Counted from the stretch's first letter, positions 36,513-46,638 are shown. The stretch is 64,000 bases of DNA from Fusobacterium varium (GCA_900637705.1 LR134390.1:1674001-1738000); one strand, 5' to 3'. Notes: generated from the letters alone by a model not told the origin. Program-made: numbers and translations.

Positions 36513-39320
36513 TCCAATAAGTGTTACATTATACCCATCATTTAATTCTTTTTCTATTTGCTTTATCCAGAACTTACTTATTTCTGAATCTGATACATCT
36601 ATTATTACACTTCCTTCACTCTCATTTCTAGATGTTTCTATTCTATCTTCTATTCCTTCATCATATACTGTTGACCTTTTTTCTTCTTTTTCTGAAGTTT
36701 CACTATCTGGAGAAACTAATGATGCTGCCACTCCAAATGCTGCTGCTATAGCTGCATTTTTAGCTGCTGACATAAATTCTGGTGGGGCAAGACTTGCTGT
36801 CAAAGGATTAGCAGCATAAGATATTCCTTTTGCTGTATCTGAAATTGCTATAGCTGCATGTTCTTCTCCTTTTGCTAAAAATAATTCTGCTAATTGCATT
36901 TGAGCAAATTTTTTAAAATCATCTAATGATTTTATTTGTCCTGTTGCTAATGCTTCATATGTTTCTATTATTGTATTAGCTGATCTCCTATATATATTAG
37001 TTTCATAATTTTCTTTCCATTTCTCCCAATTTATTTTTTCTTTATCTCTTTTTTTAGCTTTTTTATTCTTTAATTCAAGCTGTTTTATTTCATTTTCTTT
37101 TATTGCTAGCTTTGTGTCTAACGCTTTTTCTGCATAATGTTTATCCTTTTCATAAAAAGCTAATCTATTCTCAAGCTCTCTTGCTTCTTGTTGTAGTTTT
37201 TTTTCTTCTACATAATATCTGGCTGATTCTGCTCTTTCTTCTATTTGCTTTTCTGTAAGTTTTCCTGTTTCTTTCATCTCCGCTATATCATTTAAATATT
37301 CCCATTCATCTTGTAATAGTTCTGCTTGAAACTGTTTTCTCTTCATCCTCTCTTCTTCTAGATACTTATCTTCTCTATCATTAAAATCTCCTCCCATAGA
37401 TACTGAAGTTCTTTTCTTAATATCTATTTCTACTTCTATAATTTTTTTACGATATTCATTTGCTTTAGCTTGATCTCCAATTTTTTTATAATATTCTTCC
37501 ATCTCTTTTAAAGATTCAAGATTTGTCATAGCTTGCCTGTTTAAAAGTTCTCTATCTGCTTTCTCTATATTTTTGTTGTATTCTTCTTTAGATATAGCCC
37601 CAAGATCCAAAAGTCTATTCTGTTCTTCTATCATATTTTTTTTAGATTCAAGATATGATAATTCAGAACTTTTCATTGTTTCATTATGTTTTTCTAGATT
37701 GCCCTTTTCCAGCTTTTTTAATTCCGTTTCTTTTTGAATCTTTTCTTCTTGAATTTCTATTCTTTCATCTAAAATCGCTATTTTTTGTTCTAACTGTGTT
37801 TTATCTTTTTTTAATTCTGCTTTTTCATTTGAATCATTTGAAGTACTGATTATCTCTTTATTTAGTTTTAGAACTTTTTCTAAATGTTCTTTAACCTGCT
37901 TTTCTTCCCCTTTATTACTATTATTAAGATATTTCCCTAATTCCTTTCTATAGTCTGCATAAGAAGAGATATTCTTTTGATATGCTTTTTCTCTTATCAT
38001 ATTTTCTGTTTCTATTATTTCTTTTCTAAGCTTAGCTATTTCATCACCATGTCTCTTTATCATTGTAGCTTTCTGTTGATAATTCAGGTTATCTAGCTTT
38101 AATATCTTTTGAATTTCAGCTTCATGCTTGGCTACTCTTTTCTTTGTATCTTCTAAATTTTCTTCCCTATTATCTTGACCATCCACAAGTTGTCTGATTT
38201 CTTTTATCACAACATATATAGGTTTTTCTAGGAATGTAACAAGATCTCTCCATCTTGAATTCATTGCACTGGTTAATTTATCCCATTCAGTTTTTATATT
38301 TGCTGATGTTATAGCATATGCAGTATTTAATTCTCCAGATTTATTTTTCATATCATTTAGTTTTTCTGAGAATTTCTCTGCATTAAGCCCAGTAAGATTA
38401 AGAGCTGCACTTCCTGCCTCTACACTTCCAAATAAATCTACTATAGACTTGTTTGTCTTTTTAGCATAGTCTGACATTATGTTTAAAGCCCCTTGTAAAT
38501 CTCCTCCCTTTGCTATAAAGTCTCTGAAAGACTGTCCTGAAATTTCTTTAAATACATCTGCTGCCTTTTGTCCTTCTTTTGATAATTCATTGAACATTGT
38601 TTTTAGCATAGTTGTTGATTTTGCTGTATTATTTCCATTTTGAGTTATTTGAGCAAGTGCAGCTCCTACATCATTCAAAGTAATTTTTAAAGGTGCAGAA
38701 ATGGCTGTTACATCAGCTAAATAAGCTCCAAGTTCTCCTACTGTTGTTACTCCTTTATTTTGAACTGTAAGTAGCCAATCAGCTATCTCTCCTGCTTCCC
38801 TTGCTTCCATTTTATACGCATTCATTATTGATGATATAGTCTTTATTGATGTTTCTGCTGTTGTTTGCCCTGCCATAGCCGTTTTAGAAGCAGTTTCAAG
38901 AAAGTCTACTAAATCTTCTTTCTTAATCCCAGATGATAAAGCTTGATATGCACCATTTGCTATATCTTCTTTACTTGCTCCTGTTTTTATAGATAAATCA
39001 ACAAAGGCTTCTGCATATTTATTTAATTCTTCCCTTGACACTTTAAGTAAGGTATTTACTGTAGATAATTGCTTCTGAAAAGCTATCATATCTTGGATGG
39101 CAAGTCTTGTTTTATTTGCAAAATATATTGCAGCAGCTGCAAGAGAGAGTTTTGAAGTTACAACTTTTTTAATTATACTGTTTAAACCTGAAAAAGATTT
39201 GTTTAATGCTCCTGTACTCCTTGAAGTTTTCCCTTGGATTTTATCTAAACCTTTTGTATAATCTCCAGTTTCAAGTTTTGCTATATACTGTAATATATAT
39301 TCATTTGAATATGGTGCCAT
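36495..39320 (-). CDS. Phage tail tape measure protein
   Basis: 941 residues. The N-terminal 350 residues match the TP901-type tape-measure core (KTGASKEDIANGAYQALSSG, AMAGQTTAETSIKTISSIMN, GVTTVGELGAYLADVTAIS). A very long charged coiled coil follows (about 390-780), and a short hydrophobic Ala-rich segment near 860 (NAAIAAAFGVAASLV) may enter the host membrane. Its length sets the tail length, by the usual rule roughly 0.15 nm per residue. It sits 4 bases after its chaperone-like neighbour. Confidence 0.9.
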   Translation of the reverse strand: MAPYSNEYILQYIAKLETGDYTKGLDKIQGKTSRSTGALNKSFSGLNSIIKKVVTSKLSLAAAAIYFANKTRLAIQDMIAFQKQLSTVNTLLKVSREELNKYAEAFVDLSIKTGASKEDIANGAYQALSSGIKKEDLVDFLETASKTAMAGQTTAETSIKTISSIMNAYKMEAREAGEIADWLLTVQNKGVTTVGELGAYLADVTAISAPLKITLNDVGAALAQITQNGNNTAKSTTMLKTMFNELSKEGQKAADVFKEISGQSFRDFIAKGGDLQGALNIMSDYAKKTNKSIVDLFGSVEAGSAALNLTGLNAEKFSEKLNDMKNKSGELNTAYAITSANIKTEWDKLTSAMNSRWRDLVTFLEKPIYVVIKEIRQLVDGQDNREENLEDTKKRVAKHEAEIQKILKLDNLNYQQKATMIKRHGDEIAKLRKEIIETENMIREKAYQKNISSYADYRKELGKYLNNSNKGEEKQVKEHLEKVLKLNKEIISTSNDSNEKAELKKDKTQLEQKIAILDERIEIQEEKIQKETELKKLEKGNLEKHNETMKSSELSYLESKKNMIEEQNRLLDLGAISKEEYNKNIEKADRELLNRQAMTNLESLKEMEEYYKKIGDQAKANEYRKKIIEVEIDIKKRTSVSMGGDFNDREDKYLEEERMKRKQFQAELLQDEWEYLNDIAEMKETGKLTEKQIEERAESARYYVEEKKLQQEARELENRLAFYEKDKHYAEKALDTKLAIKENEIKQLELKNKKAKKRDKEKINWEKWKENYETNIYRRSANTIIETYEALATGQIKSLDDFKKFAQMQLAELFLAKGEEHAAIAISDTAKGISYAANPLTASLAPPEFMSAAKNAAIAAAFGVAASLVSPDSETSEKEEKRSTVYDEGIEDRIETSRNESEGSVIIDVSDSEISKFWIKQIEKELNDGYNVTLIGKKKGS

Positions 39321-39323
39321 CTA

Positions 39324-39947
39324 TTAACCTCCTAACATAGCTTTTAATTTTTGCAATCCTGAAAAATCCATACCTTGAATTATTTTTACTCCTTTATTCT
39401 GGAAAGTACTTCTATATTTATCTAAAGTTTTTCTGTATTTCTCATTCCCATCTTTACTTTTTAAATGTATATGATTGTCATATATTTCTGCATTCCTTAA
39501 GCTCTCCTCAGCTATCACTGCTTCAATTCCTTCCAAAGCATTGAAAAATACAAATACATTAGTTGAAAGAGCCTCTTTCAATGAAGTATTCATATACCTG
39601 CAATACTTTGCTAAAATATAGTCAAAAGATATATATACTTCATCATTAGATGAAGCTGTTTTCTCTTCTCCTGCCCCTTCTCTCTTATTTAAAAGGACTT
39701 CCAAACACCCTGATAAAGCTATCCATATTTCTTGATTAGTAAGATTGTCAATATTTAGATTAGGTATCATTATTTTTATTAGTTTATCAGCAGTATCTCT
39801 GAATTTTTTATCTAACATAGAAAAATCAAAAGTATTTATTTTAAGCCATTCTATTACAGTAGGTTCTTTGATTTTATAGTTTTTAAATCTTATTGTTATC
39901 TCTTTATCTTCTCTTACATACTTTTCCATATTATTAAATTTAATCAT
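39324..39947 (-). CDS. Tail assembly chaperone-like protein
   Basis: 207 residues, mostly helical, with an N-terminal KEITIRFKNYKIKEPTVIEW of the kind seen in tail assembly chaperones. It lies directly between the tail tube and tape measure, the classic chaperone place. I see no slippery sequence that would make an extended form. Confidence 0.55.
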   Translation of the reverse strand: MIKFNNMEKYVREDKEITIRFKNYKIKEPTVIEWLKINTFDFSMLDKKFRDTADKLIKIMIPNLNIDNLTNQEIWIALSGCLEVLLNKREGAGEEKTASSNDEVYISFDYILAKYCRYMNTSLKEALSTNVFVFFNALEGIEAVIAEESLRNAEIYDNHIHLKSKDGNEKYRKTLDKYRSTFQNKGVKIIQGMDFSGLQKLKAMLGG

Positions 39948-40007
39948 ATATACCTCCTAATTTAACACTTATTGATACCCCTCTTTATAAGAGGAGTACT
40001 ATAAATA

Positions 40008-40544
40008 TTAACCTCCTATTCCTGAGGGCTTAGTATATTTCCCTATTGTAAATAATTTTCTATATGTTTCTGAATCTGGATTTTCATCTGAAGAAAATTC
40101 AAATGTTAGATCACATTTTGCTTGGCCATCTTTTTTGAATGATATATTTGTATCTATCTTACAAAATACCCTAGGTCCAATAATATCATATTCTTTTGAA
40201 GTCCCTGCTGAAAGAGGATGTATTTCAAGTTTTCCAAATTTCATTTCTTTACCTGCTGTTGAAAAAGCTGTTCCTGTTGCTCCTTTTTCATAAACATTTG
40301 ATAACTTTGTCACTATATCTTCATTTAACCAAATTGAACACTTAAAAGTAGTTTCTGATGGAATAACCTTTGATTTATATGGTCCTTCCATTTGGTCCAT
40401 TTCTACTTTGAAAATATCAAAAGTATTTGTGAATACTGCATCTGATTCTTTTAAAGTGAGTCCTAAAATAACTGCATCTGATTCACCATCAAGTGTGTAT
40501 TTAACTTCACATTCCCCTAAAGGATAATCTTTTAATGTTGCCAC
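40008..40544 (-). CDS. Major tail tube-like protein
   Basis: 178 residues, beta-rich, starting MATLKDYPLGECEVKYTL and containing KVIPSETTFKCSIWLNED and a C-terminal CDLTFEFSSDE. The fold pattern and position before the chaperone and tape measure fit a tail tube subunit. A hairpin CCTCTT / AAGAGG follows the stop at about 39975-39995 and may dampen read-through. Its upstream neighbour looks like a paralogue. Confidence 0.6.
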   Translation of the reverse strand: MATLKDYPLGECEVKYTLDGESDAVILGLTLKESDAVFTNTFDIFKVEMDQMEGPYKSKVIPSETTFKCSIWLNEDIVTKLSNVYEKGATGTAFSTAGKEMKFGKLEIHPLSAGTSKEYDIIGPRVFCKIDTNISFKKDGQAKCDLTFEFSSDENPDSETYRKLFTIGKYTKPSGIGG

Positions 40545-40557
40545 TATTACTACCTCC

Positions 40558-41037
40558 CTAATTATTAAAATTTATTTTTATATCTCTTCCTGATTCATCT
40601 CTATATGCTTTTACCTTTAACTTAAATATATTTATTTTATCTGATTTGAAAGTATATCCAGGTTCTATTGTTATACTCACATTGTAAAGTTCTATAGATG
40701 CTGTTCCATCTAATGTTTCTATCTTTAAATTTCCTTTTTTCAAAAGACTTGAAAGAGTATCATTTATCCCTAGTGTTGTCATTATTTCATTGGAGAAAAG
40801 AAGAGAAGTTTCAAAAGTTATCTTTCTTCCCAGTTCAATTTCTTCTTTTGCTTCACTGCTTTCATCTGTTTTTATTTCTTCTGTTATTGGAACTATTTTT
40901 AAAGTAGTACTTTCACTTTTTAAAGTATTTCCTATATCTGAATCATTGAACTTTATTTTACAAGGTCCTAATGGAACTATTACAGGGTTCTTTATTTCTT
41001 CATCTTTGAAAATCTTATATTTTACAAGTCTATTCAT
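40558..41037 (-). CDS. Tail protein, probable paralogue of the tube subunit
   Basis: 159 residues with the same order of elements as the next gene (LGPCKIKFNDSDIGNTLKSES, ETSLLFSNEIMTTL, a C-terminal beta strand pair). It could be a tail terminator or a second tube protein. It ends 14 bases before its neighbour. Confidence 0.5.
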   Translation of the reverse strand: MNRLVKYKIFKDEEIKNPVIVPLGPCKIKFNDSDIGNTLKSESTTLKIVPITEEIKTDESSEAKEEIELGRKITFETSLLFSNEIMTTLGINDTLSSLLKKGNLKIETLDGTASIELYNVSITIEPGYTFKSDKINIFKLKVKAYRDESGRDIKINFNN

Positions 41038-41043
41038 ATCTGC

Positions 41044-41424
41044 CTACCTTATATACAAATTCCAAGGTTTAGCTTTCTCATCTGTATTGGTTCCTTCTGA
41101 TATTTGAGCTTCTCTAACTCTTTTTAATGTATCTCTAAAATCAACCATGAGGTCTGCTGCAAGATCTATATAATCAGTATGTGCTATATGTTCATAAAGT
41201 TTTGCTAATACATAGTTTTTACATAGTCCTGATAGAAGTTCTCTTCCATTTTCCAATTCTTTTACTTTATTCAGATTCACACTTGAAGCTATTACTCCTA
41301 TTGCTGTTTTTTCAAGATGACATATTTCCTCTTGAAACTCATTATCAGTAAAGCCTGAATAATGTTTTAAGATATTTGCAGTAGTTTCAGGTATAAGGTT
41401 CTCCCTCATGTATATATAACTCAT
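41044..41424 (-). CDS. Head-tail connector-like protein
   Basis: 126 residues, helical (NLIPETTANILKHYSGFTDN ... LSGLCKNYVLAKLYEHIAH). Small helical proteins between the capsid and tail tube genes are normally head-tail adaptors. No family motif is certain. Confidence 0.5.
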   Translation of the reverse strand: MSYIYMRENLIPETTANILKHYSGFTDNEFQEEICHLEKTAIGVIASSVNLNKVKELENGRELLSGLCKNYVLAKLYEHIAHTDYIDLAADLMVDFRDTLKRVREAQISEGTNTDEKAKPWNLYIR

Positions 41425-41438
41425 CTATACCCCCTTTG

Positions 41439-41468
41439 AAGAAAAGAGGGAATATCCCTCTTTTTCTT
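41439..41468 (-). terminator. Weak terminator after the major capsid gene
   Basis: AAAGAGGG / CCCTCTTT stem with a broken T run on the minus strand, touching the capsid stop codon. Partial termination here would keep capsid expression above that of the tail genes. Confidence 0.6.
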
Positions 41469-42439
41469 TATAAAGTTATTGTATATCTCTTAAATTTTGC
41501 AGTTGATAACACAATAGGCATAGGGGCTGATTTTCCCCATAGTCCTTTATTTCCTGTTGTTTCATCTACTCTTGTATCTCCTGCAATAAATTCTGATCTT
41601 AAAATTTTAGTTTCATTTGTTTTTGCATCTCCATAAGTTAGACAACCATAACCAACTGCTAGATTTTTAGGTATTGATAATATTACTTTATTTGAAACAT
41701 CAATAATCTTATCCTGTGAATCCTTAGCATTATATAAAAGCTCTATTTTCTTTTGACCAAGCTCTAAATATGGAGTTTCTCCAAATATAAATTTAACTCC
41801 ATTTATATTTTGCTTTGAATTATCCGCTTCATCTTTTATAGCATTGAATATCTTTTCTCCTACCTCAACATTTGGAAATACTCCATGTTTAGTATGATAA
41901 GCTAAAATAATATTAAGCATTTCAGTAGAAATTTTTTTTCCAGTCCAAGTTAAATTTTCTTCTTCTGTTACTCCTACGTTTAATACCTTTTTATCTTTAT
42001 CAGTATAAGTACCTTTCAAATACACTTCAGCACACTGTTTCTCAAATCTATTCCCTATAGCAGCTGCTATTTTTTTAGAGTATTTAACTTCCATTTGTTG
42101 TATTGTAGGAATTTCATTTCCAGTTGCAGTATACATTGGAACTCCTGCCATCAATTGTGTTACATCACTTGCAGAATAAGGAAATTGTCCTCCAATTATA
42201 TCTGGTTCAAACTCTGTAATTTGGTCTCCATCTTTTCCAAGAATTGGAAGAACTTCACTTCTTCCTACTATTCCTGCTGTTATAAAATGGTCCATCAAGT
42301 CAATAATCCTTATTCTCTCAGTTGGAGATAAATATTTATTTCCTGATGCTTCAAATTTTTTCGAATATACCTTTGGTATATCTATTTTTTGTGATAATTC
42401 TGCAATAAGTGAAATTAAATATATCATTCTTTTTTCCAT
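41468..42439 (-). CDS. Major capsid protein (gpE-like)
   Basis: 323 residues. The order decoration protein, then major capsid mirrors lambda gpD-gpE. Features are an early strand-turn (ITAGIVGRSEVLPILG), a central helix with QQMEVKYSKKIAAAIGNRFE, and a C-terminal beta region (RSEFIAGDTRVDETTGNKG). No delta-domain is evident; a separate protease/scaffold gene lies upstream. Confidence 0.7.
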   Translation of the reverse strand: MEKRMIYLISLIAELSQKIDIPKVYSKKFEASGNKYLSPTERIRIIDLMDHFITAGIVGRSEVLPILGKDGDQITEFEPDIIGGQFPYSASDVTQLMAGVPMYTATGNEIPTIQQMEVKYSKKIAAAIGNRFEKQCAEVYLKGTYTDKDKKVLNVGVTEEENLTWTGKKISTEMLNIILAYHTKHGVFPNVEVGEKIFNAIKDEADNSKQNINGVKFIFGETPYLELGQKKIELLYNAKDSQDKIIDVSNKVILSIPKNLAVGYGCLTYGDAKTNETKILRSEFIAGDTRVDETTGNKGLWGKSAPMPIVLSTAKFKRYTITL

Positions 42440-42444
42440 AATTA

Positions 42445-42810
42445 TTAAGCCTCCTTAGTTCCTTCAATTTTTTCTGTTATAATTACTCCTGCCAACTTTA
42501 ATTGTGATAAAGCTGTAAAATCTTCATCCCAAGTAATCTCTTGAATATCTGATTTTCCTATCATAACTAATGTTGTAATTGTTCCTATTTCTCCATCTGT
42601 AGCCGTTTTGTTTTCTCCTGTATAAAGCCCAGCTATAATACCTTTATTTTCATCACCTTTTACATAAGCATAAAACTTTCCATCTGTTTTATTCTGTGCA
42701 AGAGGTTGTAAATACTTTACCTCTCCAGCTCCTAGTATTACCCTTATATCAGGTTGTAATCTTTGAAAACTTTTTTCTGCCTTTCTTTCTTCTCTTTTAA
42801 AATATGCCAT
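42445..42810 (-). CDS. Head decoration protein (gpD-like)
   Basis: 121 residues. IIAGLYTGENKTATDGEIGT is a lambda gpD-like block (G.AGL...G..AT.G..G). gpD trimers bind outside the expanded capsid and stabilise it. It starts 2 bases from its upstream neighbour and ends 6 bases before the capsid gene. Confidence 0.6.
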   Translation of the reverse strand: MAYFKREERKAEKSFQRLQPDIRVILGAGEVKYLQPLAQNKTDGKFYAYVKGDENKGIIAGLYTGENKTATDGEIGTITTLVMIGKSDIQEITWDEDFTALSQLKLAGVIITEKIEGTKEA

Positions 42811-42811
42811 T

Positions 42812-43846
42812 TTATATACCTCCTATATCTTTTACTAACTTTTTCGCTTGTTCTACTGGATCGTCTGATATTGTAGAAAATTCTTTATTTTCTACTATAT
42901 TTTCAAATAATTTTTTAAAAGGACTATCTTCTTTTGAAAACTCTTTTAACACTGCTGCCATACTTGATTTATCTGTTTCAGAAAATTCAATTATATGGTT
43001 ATACTCTTCTTCTTCATATGCTTTATTTATCGAAAATTCCAGTATTTTGTGTAATACTGGTGGAAACATTGAAATAATTTTTTTCTTAGTTTCTTCTCTT
43101 TCATTCTCTCTTGCAAACTCTGCCTTTGCTTTCTCATATATCTCTTTTGGAGTCAGTTTATTTAAAGGCTTTGTAGATATAAACATTCCTAAACTTTCAG
43201 CTATACTTTTTAGTGTTTCTGTTGAAAATTCTGCCGTTTTTTCTACTGTATATCCTTGAGATTGTAATTTTTCTATAAATAAACTCAAATCCTGTTTATC
43301 CCAAATTTTTCCTATTAGAGTACCAAGTCCTGTTATATTAGCTTCTGTTGCGTCTAAATCATCTATAATACTACAAGCTATTTGTAATTGTTCTTCTGCT
43401 GTAAGATTTTTAATTGATTTTATTAGATCATTCTCTTCTGTAAATTCTATTGTTTTTACTCCCTCTGCTCCTGTCAAATCTGCAGAAAATTCTGAAAATG
43501 ATTTATCTAAATCTTTTAAATGTGGTGGAGCATATCCTAGTATAGCTAAATGATTTGGTACTTTATTTACTCCTATTCCAATAGATAAATTAGGATACTG
43601 TTCTTTTATACTTTCTCCAAAAGAATTATAGGTAAATTCTCCTAATAAATATCCTTCTTTATCAACTTCAGTAACCTTACAACTTCCTGCTATAGGAATA
43701 GCAGTTATTGGATAGCCTGCATTTTTCCAATCTCCTATATGTCCCGCTGTTATGCAAAACTCTTTTCCTATCCAACTTTTTAAATCATCTACTGTGTAAT
43801 TACCTTTGACTCCATAATTACCAGCTTTAAAAATTCTCTTAGGCAT
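42812..43846 (-). CDS. Prohead protease/scaffold protein (Mu I-like)
   Basis: 344 residues. The N-terminal 130 residues (GYPITAIPIAGSCKVTEVDK, YPNLSIGIGVNKVPNHLAIL, GYAPPHLKDL) fit the serine protease half of Mu-type I proteins; the rest is a charged helical scaffold. The protease would trim scaffold and capsid during head assembly. Overlaps the morphogenesis gene by 8 bases. Confidence 0.55.
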   Translation of the reverse strand: MPKRIFKAGNYGVKGNYTVDDLKSWIGKEFCITAGHIGDWKNAGYPITAIPIAGSCKVTEVDKEGYLLGEFTYNSFGESIKEQYPNLSIGIGVNKVPNHLAILGYAPPHLKDLDKSFSEFSADLTGAEGVKTIEFTEENDLIKSIKNLTAEEQLQIACSIIDDLDATEANITGLGTLIGKIWDKQDLSLFIEKLQSQGYTVEKTAEFSTETLKSIAESLGMFISTKPLNKLTPKEIYEKAKAEFARENEREETKKKIISMFPPVLHKILEFSINKAYEEEEYNHIIEFSETDKSSMAAVLKEFSKEDSPFKKLFENIVENKEFSTISDDPVEQAKKLVKDIGGI

Positions 43847-44393
43847 TTCTTCCTCCTTTTAAATATTCTTTTATTTTCTTTGCATATAATCTTCTTTGAC
43901 TACTTGAAAACCCTATAAAAGCTCTACCTGGTTTATCTCCCCATGGTGTAGCAATCTTTCTTTTTCTTGTATGAGTTCTCACTTTTTCAGCTCTTCCTCT
44001 CCTCTTTCTGATATGTTCCCTTACTGTTTCTTCTACATCTGTTTCTCCTAGTTCTCCTTTTGCAACTGCATACTGTTGATATGCTGCATACTTTTTATTA
44101 GTCCCTACTATTGCTGTTTTAGCTGTTGCTTTAGAATTTATGCTTCCCTTCAATGCTCCTGTATCACTCAAAGGTTTTGAAGATCCTTTTCTTCTTCTTG
44201 ATATTGTGCTTTCTTTTAAAGGTTCCCATTGCTCCCCTTCTGGTGTTTTAGATTGTCTAAATCTCATATCAACCTTGCTTTTCATGTCTTCTGCTATTTC
44301 CAGCATTAATGATTGAGTTTTTATAGAAGCATTTTTAAGTTTTTCCATACCTTTTATTACTATACTGGAGTTACTTTTAAACTTTACATTCAT
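43839..44393 (-). CDS. Phage virion morphogenesis protein (Mu gpG-like)
   Basis: 184 residues with the family pattern DMRFRQSKTPEGEQWEPLKE, TISRRRKGSSKPLSDTGALK and IPARPFxG-like WGDKPGRAFIGFS. Members cap or complete the tail/head joint. Very basic. Confidence 0.75.
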   Translation of the reverse strand: MNVKFKSNSSIVIKGMEKLKNASIKTQSLMLEIAEDMKSKVDMRFRQSKTPEGEQWEPLKESTISRRRKGSSKPLSDTGALKGSINSKATAKTAIVGTNKKYAAYQQYAVAKGELGETDVEETVREHIRKRRGRAEKVRTHTRKRKIATPWGDKPGRAFIGFSSSQRRLYAKKIKEYLKGGRNA

Positions 44394-44400
44394 AAAATAC

Positions 44401-44493
44401 CTACTTTTTACTTTTATTCATGAAATGTAAAGTTGTTAAAGTTCCTAATACTCCCACTACAATTCCAATAGCTATAAATCCTGCTGCTGTCAT
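44401..44493 (-). CDS. Tiny membrane peptide, 30 residues
   Basis: AGGAGG lies 8 bases before the ATG. The peptide MTAAGFIAIGIVVGVLGTL then TTLHFMNKSKK is one transmembrane helix with a basic tail. It fills the space between the portal and morphogenesis genes exactly, so it is probably translated. Function unknown. Confidence 0.6.
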   Translation of the reverse strand: MTAAGFIAIGIVVGVLGTLTTLHFMNKSKK

Positions 44494-44505
44494 GATTATT
44501 ACCTC

Positions 44506-46638
44506 CTATATTTTTAATTTTAATTGATTTTTCATTTCTTCAATTTCCTTCTCTTTTTGCTTTATTGCTTTTTTTATTCCTGATACTTGTGTTCCATAAA
44601 AATTTCCCATTTTATTTTTAAGATCTTTTATTTCTTTAGTTACTGTTTTAGAAACTGTTAATCCATACTCTTCAAGTTCTTCTCTACTTAATGTAATTCT
44701 TTTACTTCTGCATCCATGATGATTAGGTGGAAGATATCTATTCCAAAATGCATGATCTAATGGATAAACTTTTCCATTTAAAATTTGGCATATTTCAGAT
44801 GTTCTCTCATCATCTATTGCATCATAAAGGCCATAAGGCTTATTCTTTTTATTAAGTTCTTGATTATAGAATGCTCCTGCATTATATAAACTCTGCATAT
44901 TATTCCTATACACCAACTCTAAATACCATGGACTATCTCCTAATCCAGTTTTATCTAAAATTGTTTTACTAGCTTCTAACCAATCTTTAAATGTTCCTCC
45001 ATTACTTAAATTATCTAAAAGACTATTATATAGAGTTCTTGTTGTTTCTAATTCCAAACTTCTTTTAATATAGAAGAATGTTTCATTTACTTTTTTAGTA
45101 ACATCATCTAGATGGTCATATAGAATAGGAAATTTCTTTATAAACCAATTTATCGCTTTGCTAAATGGCAAATTAAAAGGATTTTCCTCATCAGATGAGA
45201 ATTCCGTCAATGGATTTTCTAATTCATCTATATAGCCTTTTAAATAAGCTATAATCATTTTTTCTTTTAGTTCACTCAAATCAAATGAGAAACTTTCTAA
45301 ATCATTTATATTTTTTATCTCTTTAAATTTTTCTTTAAGTTGCTTAGTTACAGTTTCAGTAAAATCTTTCATTCCAGAAGAAATGCTTTCTTCAAACATC
45401 AAAATTTTTTCTTTATTTTTTTCAAATAGATCATCTAGTTTTTTTTTACTGAACTCTGCTCCTATTCCGTTTGCATATATTTGTTCTGGCTTTTCTATAA
45501 AGGATTCTAGAGAGATTCCTAAATGTTCTGAAATATACTCTGCTGTAACCTTATAACCTGTACTTGATAATTTTTGCAGATTATCTAATTTCACTGTTTT
45601 AAGTTCTTCCTGCTGCTTTTCCCTTGCTATTTTCTCTTCTTCTGTAAATATTTTTTCTAATGTAAATTCAAAATCTTTAGGATTATATCCATGATATTTT
45701 GAATCTATCTCTAGCAGCTGAAACAGTGAATCTGTAACAAATTTACATATTTCTTCTACTACTTCATCAAATCCTTCTTTATGAATTTCTCCTAAACTAT
45801 ATGAACCTGTTCCTCCTCCATTATCTATTGTTAAGGTAGAACCTAATATATTTTGCACCAATTTTTCCTTTTCTCTGTTTTCAAGTTCTGTATATATCTT
45901 TGGATCCAAATCTGAGAGTTTTATAAATTCAACTGTTTTTCCTAAATCAAAATTTTCACTAAAAACTACAGGTACTCCAATACTTTTTTTACCATGTAAA
46001 TTCTCAACATTTTTTCTGAGTTCTTCTTTCTCTTCTTCATTCATATTTATATCAAAAGGATAAACTATAATAATATCCCCATATTCTGATGCTAGCCCTC
46101 TCAATTGTTTTATATACATATCTTTATCAAGGAAAGTTTGATGACAACATTCAAATATACTTGTTCCTTCTGGTTTTGCTGGATTCCACTTATGAATACT
46201 CAATAGAAATTTATCTCTGTTTAAAACTATTTCTTCAGTTCCTATTCTTAATTTCCATTTTTTATCTCTGTAATATATATATTCTGCTGATATAGGAATC
46301 AAAGTATCAATGCTAAAATCTTTTTTATACACTATTTCAAAACAGCTATAACCATAATATCTGGCTGTTATTAAATGATTAATAATTCGATTAAACTTTA
46401 TTCCTGAAAATCTTTCCTGTATCTCTTTTTCTAATTCTTTTAACTCTGTTTTTTTGGCTATTGGCACAAGCTTTCTTCCCGATACTGCTCTTTCTAATTT
46501 TTGTATTGCTGAAGCTATATCTATATCAGTCATAATTTTATTTATAACATCATTTGAAATAGTTTCAAGTGTTCCATTTTTCTCTGAAAAAAGCCGTGTT
46601 ACTATAGAAGCAAACATTTCTTTTTTTATTTTAATCAC
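44506..46638 (-). CDS. Portal protein (Mu gp29/DUF935-like) fused to a MuF-like domain
   Basis: 710 residues. The N-terminal 430 residues look like the Mu gp29 portal family (LITARYYGYSCFEIVYKK, WNPAKPEGTSIF, NGGGTGSYSLGEIHKEGF). The C-terminal 250 residues look like Mu gp30/MuF (YRNNMQSLYNAGAFYNQ, IDDERTSEICQILNGKVYPL, HGCRSKR). In Mu these are two genes; here they are one frame with no internal stop. The portal is the ring DNA passes through, and the MuF domain is thought to be a minor head protein that may be injected. Overlaps the terminase by 8 bases. Confidence 0.82.
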   Translation of the reverse strand: MIKIKKEMFASIVTRLFSEKNGTLETISNDVINKIMTDIDIASAIQKLERAVSGRKLVPIAKKTELKELEKEIQERFSGIKFNRIINHLITARYYGYSCFEIVYKKDFSIDTLIPISAEYIYYRDKKWKLRIGTEEIVLNRDKFLLSIHKWNPAKPEGTSIFECCHQTFLDKDMYIKQLRGLASEYGDIIIVYPFDINMNEEEKEELRKNVENLHGKKSIGVPVVFSENFDLGKTVEFIKLSDLDPKIYTELENREKEKLVQNILGSTLTIDNGGGTGSYSLGEIHKEGFDEVVEEICKFVTDSLFQLLEIDSKYHGYNPKDFEFTLEKIFTEEEKIAREKQQEELKTVKLDNLQKLSSTGYKVTAEYISEHLGISLESFIEKPEQIYANGIGAEFSKKKLDDLFEKNKEKILMFEESISSGMKDFTETVTKQLKEKFKEIKNINDLESFSFDLSELKEKMIIAYLKGYIDELENPLTEFSSDEENPFNLPFSKAINWFIKKFPILYDHLDDVTKKVNETFFYIKRSLELETTRTLYNSLLDNLSNGGTFKDWLEASKTILDKTGLGDSPWYLELVYRNNMQSLYNAGAFYNQELNKKNKPYGLYDAIDDERTSEICQILNGKVYPLDHAFWNRYLPPNHHGCRSKRITLSREELEEYGLTVSKTVTKEIKDLKNKMGNFYGTQVSGIKKAIKQKEKEIEEMKNQLKLKI

